64,000 nt of DNA from JAMHWD01 sp035911135 (lineage in GTDB: Bacteria; Pseudomonadota; Alphaproteobacteria; Micavibrionales; Micavibrionaceae). The notes under the pieces were generated by a model. That model searched no databases, was not told the DNA's origin, and worked only from the letters and a program-made list of their open reading frames with translations. Both the position numbers and the translations under genes were made by a program. Below, one piece after another: positions 30,293-39,071 of this stretch. How positions within the stretch are numbered: position 1 is the first letter of the stretch; the number at the start of each line of letters is the position of its first letter. The DNA lies in NCBI GenBank assembly GCA_035911135.1, contig JAMHWD010000040.1:27273-91272 (forward strand), written 5' to 3'.

Positions 30293-30946
30293 TCAATCAT
30301 CGCGGCATGTAGAATTTTCATTATGATCATTTTTCTTTGAATTATTTAGCTCAAGTCTACTCTGTTTTATGATTTTGATTGAACTGTTCATAAAGAGAGA
30401 AGCCATTATTGCAGCAACCAAAAGATCAGGCCAGCCTGTCCCTGTGCCAAAAACCCCCACAGCGGCCAGCATGACAGCAACGTTGCCAATCGCGTCATTC
30501 CGGGAGCAAAGCCAGACGGATCGCACATTCGCGTCGCCATCTCGCCAGCGCATCAAAATCAGGACGCTGGCCACGTTCGCTAGCAGCGCCATAAATCCGA
30601 TAGCCCCCATGATTTCTGCCTGTGGTGTCTCGATAAAGAAAATATCATAGATGGTGCTGCCCATCACCCAAAGCCCCATAAGCAAAAGGCTGATACCTTT
30701 TGCCAAGGCGGCAATGGAGCGGACACGCAAGGCTTTGCCGATTACGATCAAACTGATCGTATAAGTGATTCCATCCGCAAAGAAATCCAGAGCATCAGCC
30801 ATCAGGGCTTGAGACCCTGATATATGACCCGCCATCATCTCAACCCCGAACATCAGGAAGTTGATTGCGATGACAAAAAGCAAAGCCCGCCTGAATTTAG
30901 GATCAGAACCGTCAAAGCCTACATCGTGTCCGCAGTGTGCGCCCAT
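30293..30946 (-). CDS. Short cation diffusion facilitator (CDF) family transporter
   Basis: The 217-residue product has six hydrophobic segments and the CDF metal-site pattern: LMADALDFFADGITYTISLI on helix 2 and WLCSRNDAIGNVAVMLAAVG on helix 5. It lacks the usual cytoplasmic metal-binding domain, so it is shorter than the typical 300 residues. The C-terminus is charged and rich in Asn, Lys and His (KKNDHNENSTCRDD). It likely exports divalent metal or Zn/Co from the cytoplasm. It is the last gene of a minus-strand metal-resistance set and is convergent with the phage recombinase. Confidence 0.85.
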   Translation of the reverse strand: MGAHCGHDVGFDGSDPKFRRALLFVIAINFLMFGVEMMAGHISGSQALMADALDFFADGITYTISLIVIGKALRVRSIAALAKGISLLLMGLWVMGSTIYDIFFIETPQAEIMGAIGFMALLANVASVLILMRWRDGDANVRSVWLCSRNDAIGNVAVMLAAVGVFGTGTGWPDLLVAAIMASLFMNSSIKIIKQSRLELNNSKKNDHNENSTCRDD

Positions 30947-30968
30947 TTTTACCTATCAAGCCGCCAAA

Positions 30969-31475
30969 TTAAGGCTCGACTTGCTCCACTGATGGATAAA
31001 GGGACTTGACCAATCCTGTCTGGCTTTCCAGAAGATCAAGAGCCTCGGTTGCACTCGCCGTATTTTTATCCTCGGCGGCGTGGTGGAAGCGATCCACGGT
31101 CTTGGTTAACTGATCAAGCGCTTGGGTAAGTTTTTCACCGTTGCCTTCTTTAACGGCTTGTGGATGATCGTGCAAAGCGGCCACGGCAGCAGCAAGTTTT
31201 TCTCCGGCTTCATGCAGGGCATCGGCGTTGTTATCCTTTAATGCTTGCCGTGCAGACGCGATAGTTTCATTGATCATGGCCCAGGCTGCGTCCACCGTAT
31301 CCGGCTTTGTAACCGAAAAATGTGGCTTTTCATCATGGCCGTGACCATCACCATGCGCCTCTGATGTTTCAGCTGCATGGCCTTCTGCACCATGATCATG
31401 GCCATCGGCGGCATAAGCAGGTGCGGATAGCACAATCGTTGCCATCGATAGCAATAGTAGTTTTTCAATTTTCAT
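30969..31475 (-). CDS. His-rich periplasmic protein (168 aa)
   Basis: A signal peptide (KLLLLSMATIVLSAPAYAAD) opens the protein and is followed by a His/Asp-rich segment (GHDHGAEGHAAETSEAHGDG, then HGHDEKPHF) able to bind metal. The remaining about 120 residues are helical and Ala/Asp-rich (QALKDNNADALHEAGEKLAA). It is probably a periplasmic metal buffer that feeds the efflux pump. Similar small His-rich proteins accompany Czc-type systems. It lies between the EF-hand gene and the CDF gene, reading in the same direction. Confidence 0.72.
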   Translation of the reverse strand: MKIEKLLLLSMATIVLSAPAYAADGHDHGAEGHAAETSEAHGDGHGHDEKPHFSVTKPDTVDAAWAMINETIASARQALKDNNADALHEAGEKLAAAVAALHDHPQAVKEGNGEKLTQALDQLTKTVDRFHHAAEDKNTASATEALDLLESQTGLVKSLYPSVEQVEP

Positions 31476-31480
31476 GTTTT

Positions 31481-32005
31481 TTACTCCTTTTCTGGTTTGC
31501 GTCGGTAAGAACTCGGTAATTTTTCCCCATCGGTACGATATTCCTCTTTGGAAATTATGCCATCGCCGTTGCGGTCGAAATTTGCCTGATGCTGGCCCAT
31601 ATAGGCGTCATATTCCTGCTTGGAAACCTTACCATCATCATTTTCATCAGCGTTCTTAAAACGGTTTTTCATGCGATTAGCCTGCTGTTTCACTGCGGCT
31701 TCACCATAAGACTCCATTTTCCCGCTTTTGAATTTTTCTAAGGAAGCGGCTGTTTCCTCGGGTGACAAAATTCCATCTTTGTTGGCATCAGCAGAATCAA
31801 ATTTAGTATTAGCGCTTTTTTGCAATTCATCTGCTTGCAAAATTCCGTCCTTGTTTTTATCAAATGCCTTCATATCTTCAACACGGCGGTCGTATTTCTT
31901 TTGAAGATATTCTGGAATCTCCTTCTTATCATTGTCAGCATAAACAGGCGCGGACAATCCTACAAAAGCAATTCCAGCAAGAAGCAGGATTTTAAATGGC
32001 TTCAT
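31481..32005 (-). CDS. Periplasmic protein with four EF-hands (174 aa)
   Basis: The start at 32005 has AAAAGGAGGAAAACT before ATG. The upstream frame extension lies inside czcA and is rejected. A signal peptide (ILLLAGIAFVGLSAPVYADN) precedes four DxNxDGxxxxxE loops: DKNKDGILQADE, DANKDGILSPEE, DENDDGKVSKQE and DRNGDGIISKEE. The protein should bind Ca or another divalent ion in the periplasm. An EF-hand protein in a Czc cluster is unusual and may act as metal sensor or chaperone for the pump. The gene overlaps the czcA stop by 14 bases. Confidence 0.85.
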   Translation of the reverse strand: MKPFKILLLAGIAFVGLSAPVYADNDKKEIPEYLQKKYDRRVEDMKAFDKNKDGILQADELQKSANTKFDSADANKDGILSPEETAASLEKFKSGKMESYGEAAVKQQANRMKNRFKNADENDDGKVSKQEYDAYMGQHQANFDRNGDGIISKEEYRTDGEKLPSSYRRKPEKE

Positions 32006-35000
32006 AGTTTTCCTCCTTTTTAGATTTTGCGAACAGTTTATAAAGTGCAGGGAGTACAATCAGCGTCAGAAGCGTGGCCGTAATAAGTCCGCCAATGACG
32101 ACAGTCGCCAGTGGCTTTTGCACTTCGGCTCCGGTGCCTGTCGCCAAGGCCATCGGCACGAAGCCGAGTGAAGCCACCAACGCGGTCATAAGAACAGGAC
32201 GCAGGCGGGTTAATGCGCCTTCGACAATCGCTTCTCGCGATTCCAAGCCTTTTTTCACAAGATCGTTGATATAGGTGATCATCACGAGGCCGTTCAGCAC
32301 GGCGATACCGGAAAGGGCGATGAAGCCCACCGCCGCCGGGATGGAGAACGGCATGTCACGCAGGAACAGCGTGAGGATACCGCCGGAAATCGCCAGCGGC
32401 ACACCGCTGAACACCAGCAGCGCCTGTTTTGCCGAACCCAATGCCGTGAACAGCATCATAAAGATCAGGAAGAAACAGGCCGGAACCACGATCATCAAAC
32501 GGTTCTGCGCCGCGACCAGATTTTCAAACTGACCGCCCCAGTCCAGCCACAGGCCGGGAGCCAGCTTGGTTTGTTTGTCGAGGGCTTCCTGCGCCTCCAT
32601 GACGAAGGAGCCTATATCACGACCACGGACATTGGCTTGCACCACGACCCGCCGCTTGCCGTTTTCACGGCTGATCTGGTTTGGCCCTTCGGAAAGACGG
32701 AAGGTTGCGACTTCCTTCAAAGGCACAAACGCGCCACCCTCACCATCTTCATGCGGCACGGGAACGGGCAGGTTCTCAAGGGCAGGAATATCCTGACGGA
32801 CATTCTCAGGCAGACGCACAACAATCGGGAAACGCCTGTCGCCTTCAAATACAAGGCCAGCTTCCTTCCCGCCGACCGCTGCTGCGACCAGATCCAGAAT
32901 CTCGCCGACATTCAGGCCGTAACGGGCAATGGCATCTTTATTGAGGTCAATATCCAGCATGGGCAGACCTGTGGTCTGCTCGACCTTAACGTCTGCCGCA
33001 CCTTCGATACTGCGAAGGACGCTGGCAATTTTATTGGCAGTATCAGTCATGGTTTCAAAATCATCCCCATAGACCTTGACCGCCACGTCGCTACGGACAC
33101 CGGAAATAAGTTCGTTGAAACGCATCTGGATCGGCTGGGTGTATTCATAGTTATTCCCCGGCACTTGCCCGACAGCCTTGGCAAGTTTTTCAATGAAATC
33201 CGGCTTGGTCATGGATTGATCTGGCCATTCGTTGTGAGGTTTCAAGATAACAAATGTATCGGAAACGTTCGGCGGCATCGGGTCAGCCGCCATCTCCGCT
33301 GTTCCCGTCTTGGAATAGACGAACGCTACTTCCGGCAAGGCGCTGATGGTTTTTTCGACTTGCAACTGCATCGCGGTCGATTCAGAAATTCCCGTGCTGG
33401 GAATCCGCATCGCATGCATGGCGATATCTTTCTCATCCAGAGACGGGATAAATTCCTGCCCCAGACGGCTTCCCACGAACAGGGAGAAGACAAAGAAAAG
33501 AACCGCCGCCATCACAACGACTTTGGGCTTGTTCAGCGACCAGTTCAGCATCGGTGCATAGCCTGATTTGGCTTTCCGCATGATCCGGCTTTCTTTCTCC
33601 TCGACCTTGCCCGTAATGCACATGGCGATCATGGCAGGAACGAAGGTGATGGAGAGTAAGAACGCCGCAATCAGAGCGATAATGACTGTCATAGCCATTG
33701 GCTCAAACATTTTTCCTTCAACGCCGGAGAAAGTCAGCAGCGGCAGATACACCGTAATGATAATCATCTGCCCGAATACGGCAGGCTGGATCATTTGGCG
33801 GCTGGCTTCAACCACTTCCTGCATGCGTTCCTGCAAATTCAGCAATCGGCCCTCATGATGCTGACGTTCTGCTAGACGGCGCAGACAGTTCTCCGTGATA
33901 ATCACGGCTCCGTCCACGATCAAGCCGAAATCAAGCGCGCCCATGCTCATGAGATTTGCGCTGATGCCCGCCTTCAACATACCCGTGGCGGTCAGCATCA
34001 TGGTAATCGGGATCACGAGCGCGGTAATCAAAGCGGCGCGGATATTGCCAAGAAGCAGGAACAGGATCACAACGACCAACAACGCGCCTTCGCCAAGGTT
34101 TTTCTGCACCGTATGGATCGTGGCATTCACCAGCTTCGTCCGGTTCAGAACCGTCTTTGCTTTGATGCCTTCCGGTAATGACTTATTGATCTCGGCCAGT
34201 TTCATATCGACGGCGTTTGAAACGATCCGGCTGTTTTCACCTTTCAGCATCATGGCCGTGCCGACCACGACTTCATGACCGTTTTCACTGGCACTGCCCG
34301 TGCGAAGTTCTTTTCCCAGCGCGACGGTTGCAACATCTTTCACATAGAGAGGTATGCCGCCGCGTGTTGAGAGGACAACATTGGCAATTTGATCGACCGT
34401 TTCCAGCCGACCGTCGGCGCGGACGACATAAGATTCACCTTTTTGTTCCAGAAAACCTGCCCCCGTGCTGGCATTATTGCGCTCAAGGGCTTCAATAACG
34501 TCTGAAAACGTCAGGCCGACAGCGGCTAGCTTCTGCGGATCGGGTTGCACATGGTATTGCTGGGCGTATCCACCGATAGCATCGACTTCGGCAACGCCTT
34601 TTACTGTTTTAAGCTGCGGCCTGATAATCCAGTCCTGTACGGTGCGGAGATACATCGCTTTTTCAAACGGCGTGGTCAGGGCACGGCCTTCCGGCGTGGT
34701 AAAATCAGCTTCAGGGTTTTCGTATTCGACCGTCCACATATAAATCTCACCAAGACCTGTGGAAATCGCGCCCATGCGCGGCTCTGCACCTTCTGGCAAA
34801 GATTCTTTCGCTTGAGCGAGACGCTCATTCACTTGAGCGCGGGCGAAATAAATATCGACATTATCCTCAAAAATTACCGTGACCTGCGCGAAACCGTTGC
34901 GCGAGATCGAGCGCGTATAGACCAGCCCCGGTATGCCCGCCATAGCAGTTTCGACCGGATATGTGACCTGCTTTTCAATCTCATACGGTGAAAGCGAGGG

Positions 35001-35159
35001 TGCTTCTACGTTGATAGCAACCTGATTGTTGGTGATATCGGGAACGGCATCGATAGGCAGCTTGGTCAGGGAATACATCCCGTATGCCGCCAGCACCGCC
35101 GTAACCATCACGACCAGAAGCCGGTGAGCGATGGAGAAATTGAGGATTTTTTCGATCAT
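31992..35159 (-). CDS. czcA: HME-type RND efflux transporter, CzcA-like
   Basis: The 1055-residue protein is a full-length RND pump of the heavy-metal-efflux family with twelve expected membrane helices. The segment DFGLIVDGAVIITEN on helix 4 is the HME1/2-type signature (DFG...DGA...EN) of Co/Zn/Cd pumps, not the DAA-type of Cu/Ag pumps. The N-terminal helix and large periplasmic loops are present. It takes divalent metal from the periplasm or cytoplasm and passes it through the CzcB/CzcC channel. It follows czcB by 27 bases and precedes the EF-hand gene. The specific metal cannot be settled by sequence. Confidence 0.93.
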   Translation of the reverse strand: MIEKILNFSIAHRLLVVMVTAVLAAYGMYSLTKLPIDAVPDITNNQVAINVEAPSLSPYEIEKQVTYPVETAMAGIPGLVYTRSISRNGFAQVTVIFEDNVDIYFARAQVNERLAQAKESLPEGAEPRMGAISTGLGEIYMWTVEYENPEADFTTPEGRALTTPFEKAMYLRTVQDWIIRPQLKTVKGVAEVDAIGGYAQQYHVQPDPQKLAAVGLTFSDVIEALERNNASTGAGFLEQKGESYVVRADGRLETVDQIANVVLSTRGGIPLYVKDVATVALGKELRTGSASENGHEVVVGTAMMLKGENSRIVSNAVDMKLAEINKSLPEGIKAKTVLNRTKLVNATIHTVQKNLGEGALLVVVILFLLLGNIRAALITALVIPITMMLTATGMLKAGISANLMSMGALDFGLIVDGAVIITENCLRRLAERQHHEGRLLNLQERMQEVVEASRQMIQPAVFGQMIIITVYLPLLTFSGVEGKMFEPMAMTVIIALIAAFLLSITFVPAMIAMCITGKVEEKESRIMRKAKSGYAPMLNWSLNKPKVVVMAAVLFFVFSLFVGSRLGQEFIPSLDEKDIAMHAMRIPSTGISESTAMQLQVEKTISALPEVAFVYSKTGTAEMAADPMPPNVSDTFVILKPHNEWPDQSMTKPDFIEKLAKAVGQVPGNNYEYTQPIQMRFNELISGVRSDVAVKVYGDDFETMTDTANKIASVLRSIEGAADVKVEQTTGLPMLDIDLNKDAIARYGLNVGEILDLVAAAVGGKEAGLVFEGDRRFPIVVRLPENVRQDIPALENLPVPVPHEDGEGGAFVPLKEVATFRLSEGPNQISRENGKRRVVVQANVRGRDIGSFVMEAQEALDKQTKLAPGLWLDWGGQFENLVAAQNRLMIVVPACFFLIFMMLFTALGSAKQALLVFSGVPLAISGGILTLFLRDMPFSIPAAVGFIALSGIAVLNGLVMITYINDLVKKGLESREAIVEGALTRLRPVLMTALVASLGFVPMALATGTGAEVQKPLATVVIGGLITATLLTLIVLPALYKLFAKSKKEENYEAI

Positions 35160-35186
35160 GGTCTTATGCTTTCTTAGTGTTCGCTC

Positions 35187-36485
35187 TTAATGTTCATGTT
35201 CGGCTTCAGATTTGCCAAGCTCGGCTTTGAGCGTGAAGGTACTACTCACCGCCACAGGCTCCCCGAAGGCCACGCCGGAAACGATTTCGATATGGCGACT
35301 ATCTTCACGGCCAGTCACCACGTCACGCTTTTCAAAACCTTTATCGTTTCGGACGAACGCAACAGGCTTTCCCTCAATCGTCTGAATTGCTTCTTTGGGC
35401 ACGATCAGATCGGTGTCCTGCGCGGACGTTGCAATCGCGGCATTGGCAAATTCGCCGGGACGCCATTTACCATCCGCGTTTTCAAGCTCGATAATCGCTT
35501 TGGCGGCGCGGGTTTCGGGATCAATGGCGGGGCTGACAAAAATCAGCTTGCCTTCGGTTTTACCGCCGCTGCCCGTAACATTCGCTATCTGACCTTCCTT
35601 AACGAAAGGCAGATCGCCGGGGGCAATCGCTGTCTCCACCCAAACCACGCTTAGATCAGCAACCGCATAGGCGGAATGCGTAGCATCGACATATTCGCCC
35701 AGCGTCAATTCACGGGCAATAATCTGGCCCGGCAAGGGAGAACGCAATTCATGGAACCGCAGACGGTCGGCAGAACCTGCGCTTTCATAGGTTTTAATCA
35801 TTTCCTCGTCATGGCCGAGCGCCTGAAGTTTCTGGCGGGTCAGATCAAGACGTATTTTTGCTTCCTGATGGGCGTTCTTTGCGGTCAGGTAATCCTGCTC
35901 TGCGGTGATTTTCTTGTCCCACAAGCCTTTTTCGCGGTTGAACGTGGTGCGGGCCAGTTCCTCGGCGCGTTTGGCTGCAAGATTATCCGCAACCGATTCT
36001 GCCATTTCGCGGCTTTCGATCAAGGCCAACACTTCACCTTTCTCGACCGTATCGCCAAGGTTTTTCTTGGCTTCGGTCACAGTGCCTCCTACTTTGGGGA
36101 CGATCTGCGCCATGCGGTCGGCAGCGGCCACGATCTTGCCGGGAACGGAAACTTCCCGCGCCAGCTTGCCGGGGCCAGCAGCCGCAACTTTGATGCCAGC
36201 AGCGGTAATCTGCTCCGCGCTTAAGGCGATTACACCTTCGGCATGTTCACCTTCTCCACCGCCACCGTGACCATGACCGTCATCTTTGGCTTCTTCATGG
36301 CCGTGGCCGTGTTGTTCTTCCTTGCCATCATCATGCTTTTCTTCGCCTTCTTCGTGTCCATGACTATCGCCATGACCTTCTGCGGCGTGACTTGGCACGG
36401 CACTGTAATTCCACGCGAGCGCGCCGGATAACCCTAAAACAGCGACACCTGTCAGCAGCAGAGTTTTAATTTTTGATCGTTGCAT
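35187..36485 (-). CDS. czcB: RND periplasmic adaptor, CzcB-like, His-rich N-terminus
   Basis: The start at 36485 has AAAAGGAAGAAGATC before ATG. The upstream open frame lies inside czcC and is rejected. A signal segment (LLLTGVAVLGLSGALAW) precedes a long His/Glu/Asp stretch (HGDSHGHEEGEEKHDD and more, to about residue 75) suited to metal binding. Then come the biotin/lipoyl-like and hairpin regions (GGTVTEAKKNLGDTVEKGEV, then LTLGEYVDATHSAYAVADLS) and a beta-barrel end. It bridges CzcA and CzcC. Overlap with czcC is 20 bases, consistent with coupling. Confidence 0.93.
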   Translation of the reverse strand: MQRSKIKTLLLTGVAVLGLSGALAWNYSAVPSHAAEGHGDSHGHEEGEEKHDDGKEEQHGHGHEEAKDDGHGHGGGGEGEHAEGVIALSAEQITAAGIKVAAAGPGKLAREVSVPGKIVAAADRMAQIVPKVGGTVTEAKKNLGDTVEKGEVLALIESREMAESVADNLAAKRAEELARTTFNREKGLWDKKITAEQDYLTAKNAHQEAKIRLDLTRQKLQALGHDEEMIKTYESAGSADRLRFHELRSPLPGQIIARELTLGEYVDATHSAYAVADLSVVWVETAIAPGDLPFVKEGQIANVTGSGGKTEGKLIFVSPAIDPETRAAKAIIELENADGKWRPGEFANAAIATSAQDTDLIVPKEAIQTIEGKPVAFVRNDKGFEKRDVVTGREDSRHIEIVSGVAFGEPVAVSSTFTLKAELGKSEAEHEH

Positions 36486-37806
36486 GATCTTCTTCCTTTT
36501 CATGATATTGGTCGGCATGGATTGCCGTGATGCGTTCAATCGCAGCGCGTTGGCGATGGTAGTCCAGCACCGCTTCATTGAATTGTTTACGGGCATCGAA
36601 TAATGTCCGCTGCGCGTCCAGCACTTCGAGATAGCCGAATTTCCCCGCGTCATAGCCATCACGGGCGAAGCTGAATGCTTGCTCGGCTCCCGGCAGGACA
36701 GCGGTTTTAAGGGCGCTGGCTTCGCCATAGGCGCTTGTGAAGTCGCCGTAGATTGCCGTAAGCTGCGCATCAAGCGAGAGATGCGCTCCCCGTTGATCCA
36801 GCATTGCGGCATTCAGATCATGCCCTGCGCGTTCAACGCCCGCACGGTTCAGGTTGAACACCGGAAACGGAATGGAAACGCCCGCGACAAAGGCTTGAGA
36901 ATCGTCTTCCCTGAAATCCCTGACGCCAAAATTAAAGGTAGGATCGGGAACTACATTGGCTTTTTCCAACGACAACCCGGCCTTTGCTTGATTAACATCG
37001 GCATCAAGACTTTTCACATCCGGCGTTTGCGGCAAACGGACGCGATAGGATTCCAGAGGTTCCGGTTCGCTTAAAGACGGTAGGCTGTCCATTGCAACCG
37101 TAAAATCGCCCGCATCGCCGCCCATCAGGGAGGAAAGAGCCTGTTTCTTCGTACTGAAATTCCGGCGGGCGCGTTCAAGGGCGATAGTACTGGCGGAGAG
37201 TTCAATTTCAGCCTTGTTCTTTTGGATCGGTGGTTCTTTTCCGGCCTGCACCTTGGCGGCAACGCTGTCGCGCACTTCGGTCGCCAGATTGCGTTCTTCC
37301 TCCAGAATGGAGACTTCCTGCTGCGCGGTGGCAAGCTCGGCATAAGCACTCGTCACATCGCGGATCAGATCAAGCCGTGCCGCATCGCGGGCATAATGAA
37401 TTTTCGTTTTTTCGGCATCGGCCACACGAACACGGTTTCCACGCTTGCCGGGAAGCTCCACCAGCTGCGAAACGCCGTAAGTGATTTCCGCGCCGTCCAG
37501 TCCGTCATACGGACCATCGCCATAAATATTGTCCGCCTCAATCGAGAGTTCAGGATTAGGCAAAGCCCCTGCTTGCGACCTGCTGGCAGTCGCGGCATCA
37601 GCCCGCGCAGAGGATGCGCCCAGGACAGGGGATTTTTCCAAAGCCCAGGCAATCGCCTGATCCAGCACAAGAGCAGCCGGTTGCATTGGTTTTTCTATCG
37701 CGAGAGGCGGCGTTGCGGCCTGTTCCTGCGCGGCGGCGGGAAACGCTGAAAGCATCGCCAGCACCATCAATGAGGGACGGATTGCCCCAGGTAGTTTTAT
37801 AATCAT
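36466..37806 (-). CDS. czcC: RND outer-membrane factor, CzcC-like
   Basis: The start at 37806 gives a signal peptide (PSLMVLAMLSAFPAAAQEQA). The longer frame (to 37884) has no ribosome site. The rest is a TolC-type protein with two related halves: PVLGASSARADAATASRSQA, then LPNPELSIEADNIYG, and later VNQAKAGLSLEKANVVPDPT, then FNFGVRDFRE. It forms the trimeric outer-membrane channel for the Czc pump. An 18-bp palindrome lies 46 bases upstream of the start, a possible operator. It is the first gene of the czcCBA unit. Confidence 0.92.
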   Translation of the reverse strand: MIIKLPGAIRPSLMVLAMLSAFPAAAQEQAATPPLAIEKPMQPAALVLDQAIAWALEKSPVLGASSARADAATASRSQAGALPNPELSIEADNIYGDGPYDGLDGAEITYGVSQLVELPGKRGNRVRVADAEKTKIHYARDAARLDLIRDVTSAYAELATAQQEVSILEEERNLATEVRDSVAAKVQAGKEPPIQKNKAEIELSASTIALERARRNFSTKKQALSSLMGGDAGDFTVAMDSLPSLSEPEPLESYRVRLPQTPDVKSLDADVNQAKAGLSLEKANVVPDPTFNFGVRDFREDDSQAFVAGVSIPFPVFNLNRAGVERAGHDLNAAMLDQRGAHLSLDAQLTAIYGDFTSAYGEASALKTAVLPGAEQAFSFARDGYDAGKFGYLEVLDAQRTLFDARKQFNEAVLDYHRQRAAIERITAIHADQYHEKEEDHATIKN

Positions 37807-37851
37807 CGGAGTATCTCTTTGTTTGATTGAAAATGCGTGACGCAGTCCAAA

Positions 37852-37869
37852 CCGCTTCAATTGAAGCGG
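37852..37869. promoter_or_regulatory. 18-bp palindrome upstream of czcC
   Basis: CCGCTTCAATTGAAGCGG is a perfect palindrome in the 104-bp gap between the Cys-rich gene and czcC. It may be an operator for a metalloregulator encoded elsewhere. No regulator gene is in the cluster. Confidence 0.55.
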
Positions 37870-37910
37870 CGTTACGGATTTCAAGCCGAAGGCTTTAAAG
37901 TCCGTTCAAA

Positions 37911-38288
37911 TCAAACGAAAGATTTTGGGGGGCGAAGCATTGAGGCGATAAAATCGCTATTATTAACTGCTTCTGGAGATGGTGATAAACGAGAAGATTC
38001 CGGCTTAGGCAAGCCAAAGTCATAATTTGAAAGGTTCATCGAATGGGATGCACAGCAATGTGTGCAATCCAGACATATTTTATCTGAATTTTTGCTTTGC
38101 CCAGCGTCTGCCTGCCTATCCTGATCATCCTGAAGGTCAGCACAATCCGCCATATCAGAACCCTGGCTAGCCAATTCAGCCTTCATAGTGGAATTGCAGG
38201 AATCCGGGGCAAATGCATGCGCGGCGGCTGAATAGCCGCTGAACCCAATCGCAAAAATAAGAAGCATTAAAAACACACGCATGGTCAT
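37911..38288 (-). CDS. Cys-rich exported protein, CzcI/DUF2946-like (125 aa)
   Basis: A signal peptide (MRVFLMLLIFAIGFSGYSAA) is followed by a short mature protein with clustered cysteines: APDSCNSTMK, then DMADCADLQDD, and CLDCTHCCASHSM. The CxxCxxCC group looks like a metal ligand set. Small Cys/His proteins of this kind (CzcI/DUF2946) accompany Czc clusters and may sense or buffer metals. The start may be MTMRV (38288) or MRV (38282). It is the first gene of the minus-strand metal set. Confidence 0.7.
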   Translation of the reverse strand: MTMRVFLMLLIFAIGFSGYSAAAHAFAPDSCNSTMKAELASQGSDMADCADLQDDQDRQADAGQSKNSDKICLDCTHCCASHSMNLSNYDFGLPKPESSRLSPSPEAVNNSDFIASMLRPPKSFV

Positions 38289-38550
38289 CAGTGTAGCATC
38301 GCAGCATTTAATTAACAATCCGTTGCTGTTAGGTTTTTTTGAATTTTCTTTGTTCGCCTCTCCAATGCCCGTCAATGCGACCCTAAAAACGGTGACGAAT
38401 GGATTTTCCCAAACACCTGCTTTTAAACGCCAAAACCTGAAGGTGATTTCTGGGTTCGCCCGGATAGGCTTGGAGAAAAAGGGGCGTTTGGAGAGAGAAT
38501 AGGCCCAAATATGGCCCTGGCGGGTGCTACGTGACCGTCAGCTATACAAG

Positions 38551-38595
38551 TAAAAAGCCCCGTATTGCTGCAGTTTTCGCAGCGATTAACGGGGC
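38551..38595 (-). terminator. Terminator of the initiator tRNA gene
   Basis: On the minus strand GCCCCGT and ACGGGGC form a 7-bp stem around a 25-base loop that itself can pair (CGCTGCG/CTGCAG region), followed by TTTTT. It lies 26 bases after the tRNA. The gap 38289-38550 otherwise holds nothing recognised. Confidence 0.7.
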
Positions 38596-38620
38596 GGGAG
38601 ATTTTCCTTGTACCAAAGAT

Positions 38621-38697
<77 letters not shown>

Positions 38698-38713
38698 GCA
38701 AGGAAAGTCGTAT

Positions 38714-38755
38714 TTAGATAATCAAAAATAGCGTTAGATAATCCGTTAGACAATC
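38714..38755 (+). repeat. Three TTAGAYAATC repeats
   Basis: TTAGATAATC occurs at 38714-38723 and 38734-38743, and TTAGACAATC at 38746-38755, in the same direction. They lie between the intact tRNA and the partial copy, where arm-type sites of a tyrosine integrase would be expected. Confidence 0.7.
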
Positions 38756-38858
38756 AACAGCTACTCTGTGCTACTCACTGCACTTTTAGCAAATTAGGCC
38801 AAGTGCAAAAGCCTTTTTACTCCAACCTCTTACAGCGTCGCCGCCTTAAACTCGCTCT

Positions 38859-38898
<40 letters not shown>

Positions 38899-39071
38899 TC
38901 AATAAAGAAACGCATTATTAAAAATGCCCTGTCGAAAATTAGCAAATCTGTGATTTCCAAACCGGCAGGTGCTTCTGTATAAGCGCCTTGCCTTGTAAAA
39001 TCAAGCCTCAATTCATTTTTTATGAATAATAACATGAAGGCATCGGGTTTAGCGGCTCATACATTCCAAAA

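Noticed and set aside
30000..30300. attR/attL core of the prophage
   Set aside because: The sequence around the recombinase end has no clear duplicated core, and the left end is outside the window, so no site can be assigned.
32571..33566. Long plus-strand open frame (331 codons) opposite czcA
   Set aside because: Antisense to a full-length, well-conserved RND gene; composition is that of a reverse-strand shadow.
38281..38502. Plus-strand frame upstream of the Cys-rich gene
   Set aside because: It overlaps the start of a better-supported signal-peptide gene, lacks a ribosome site and has no domain.
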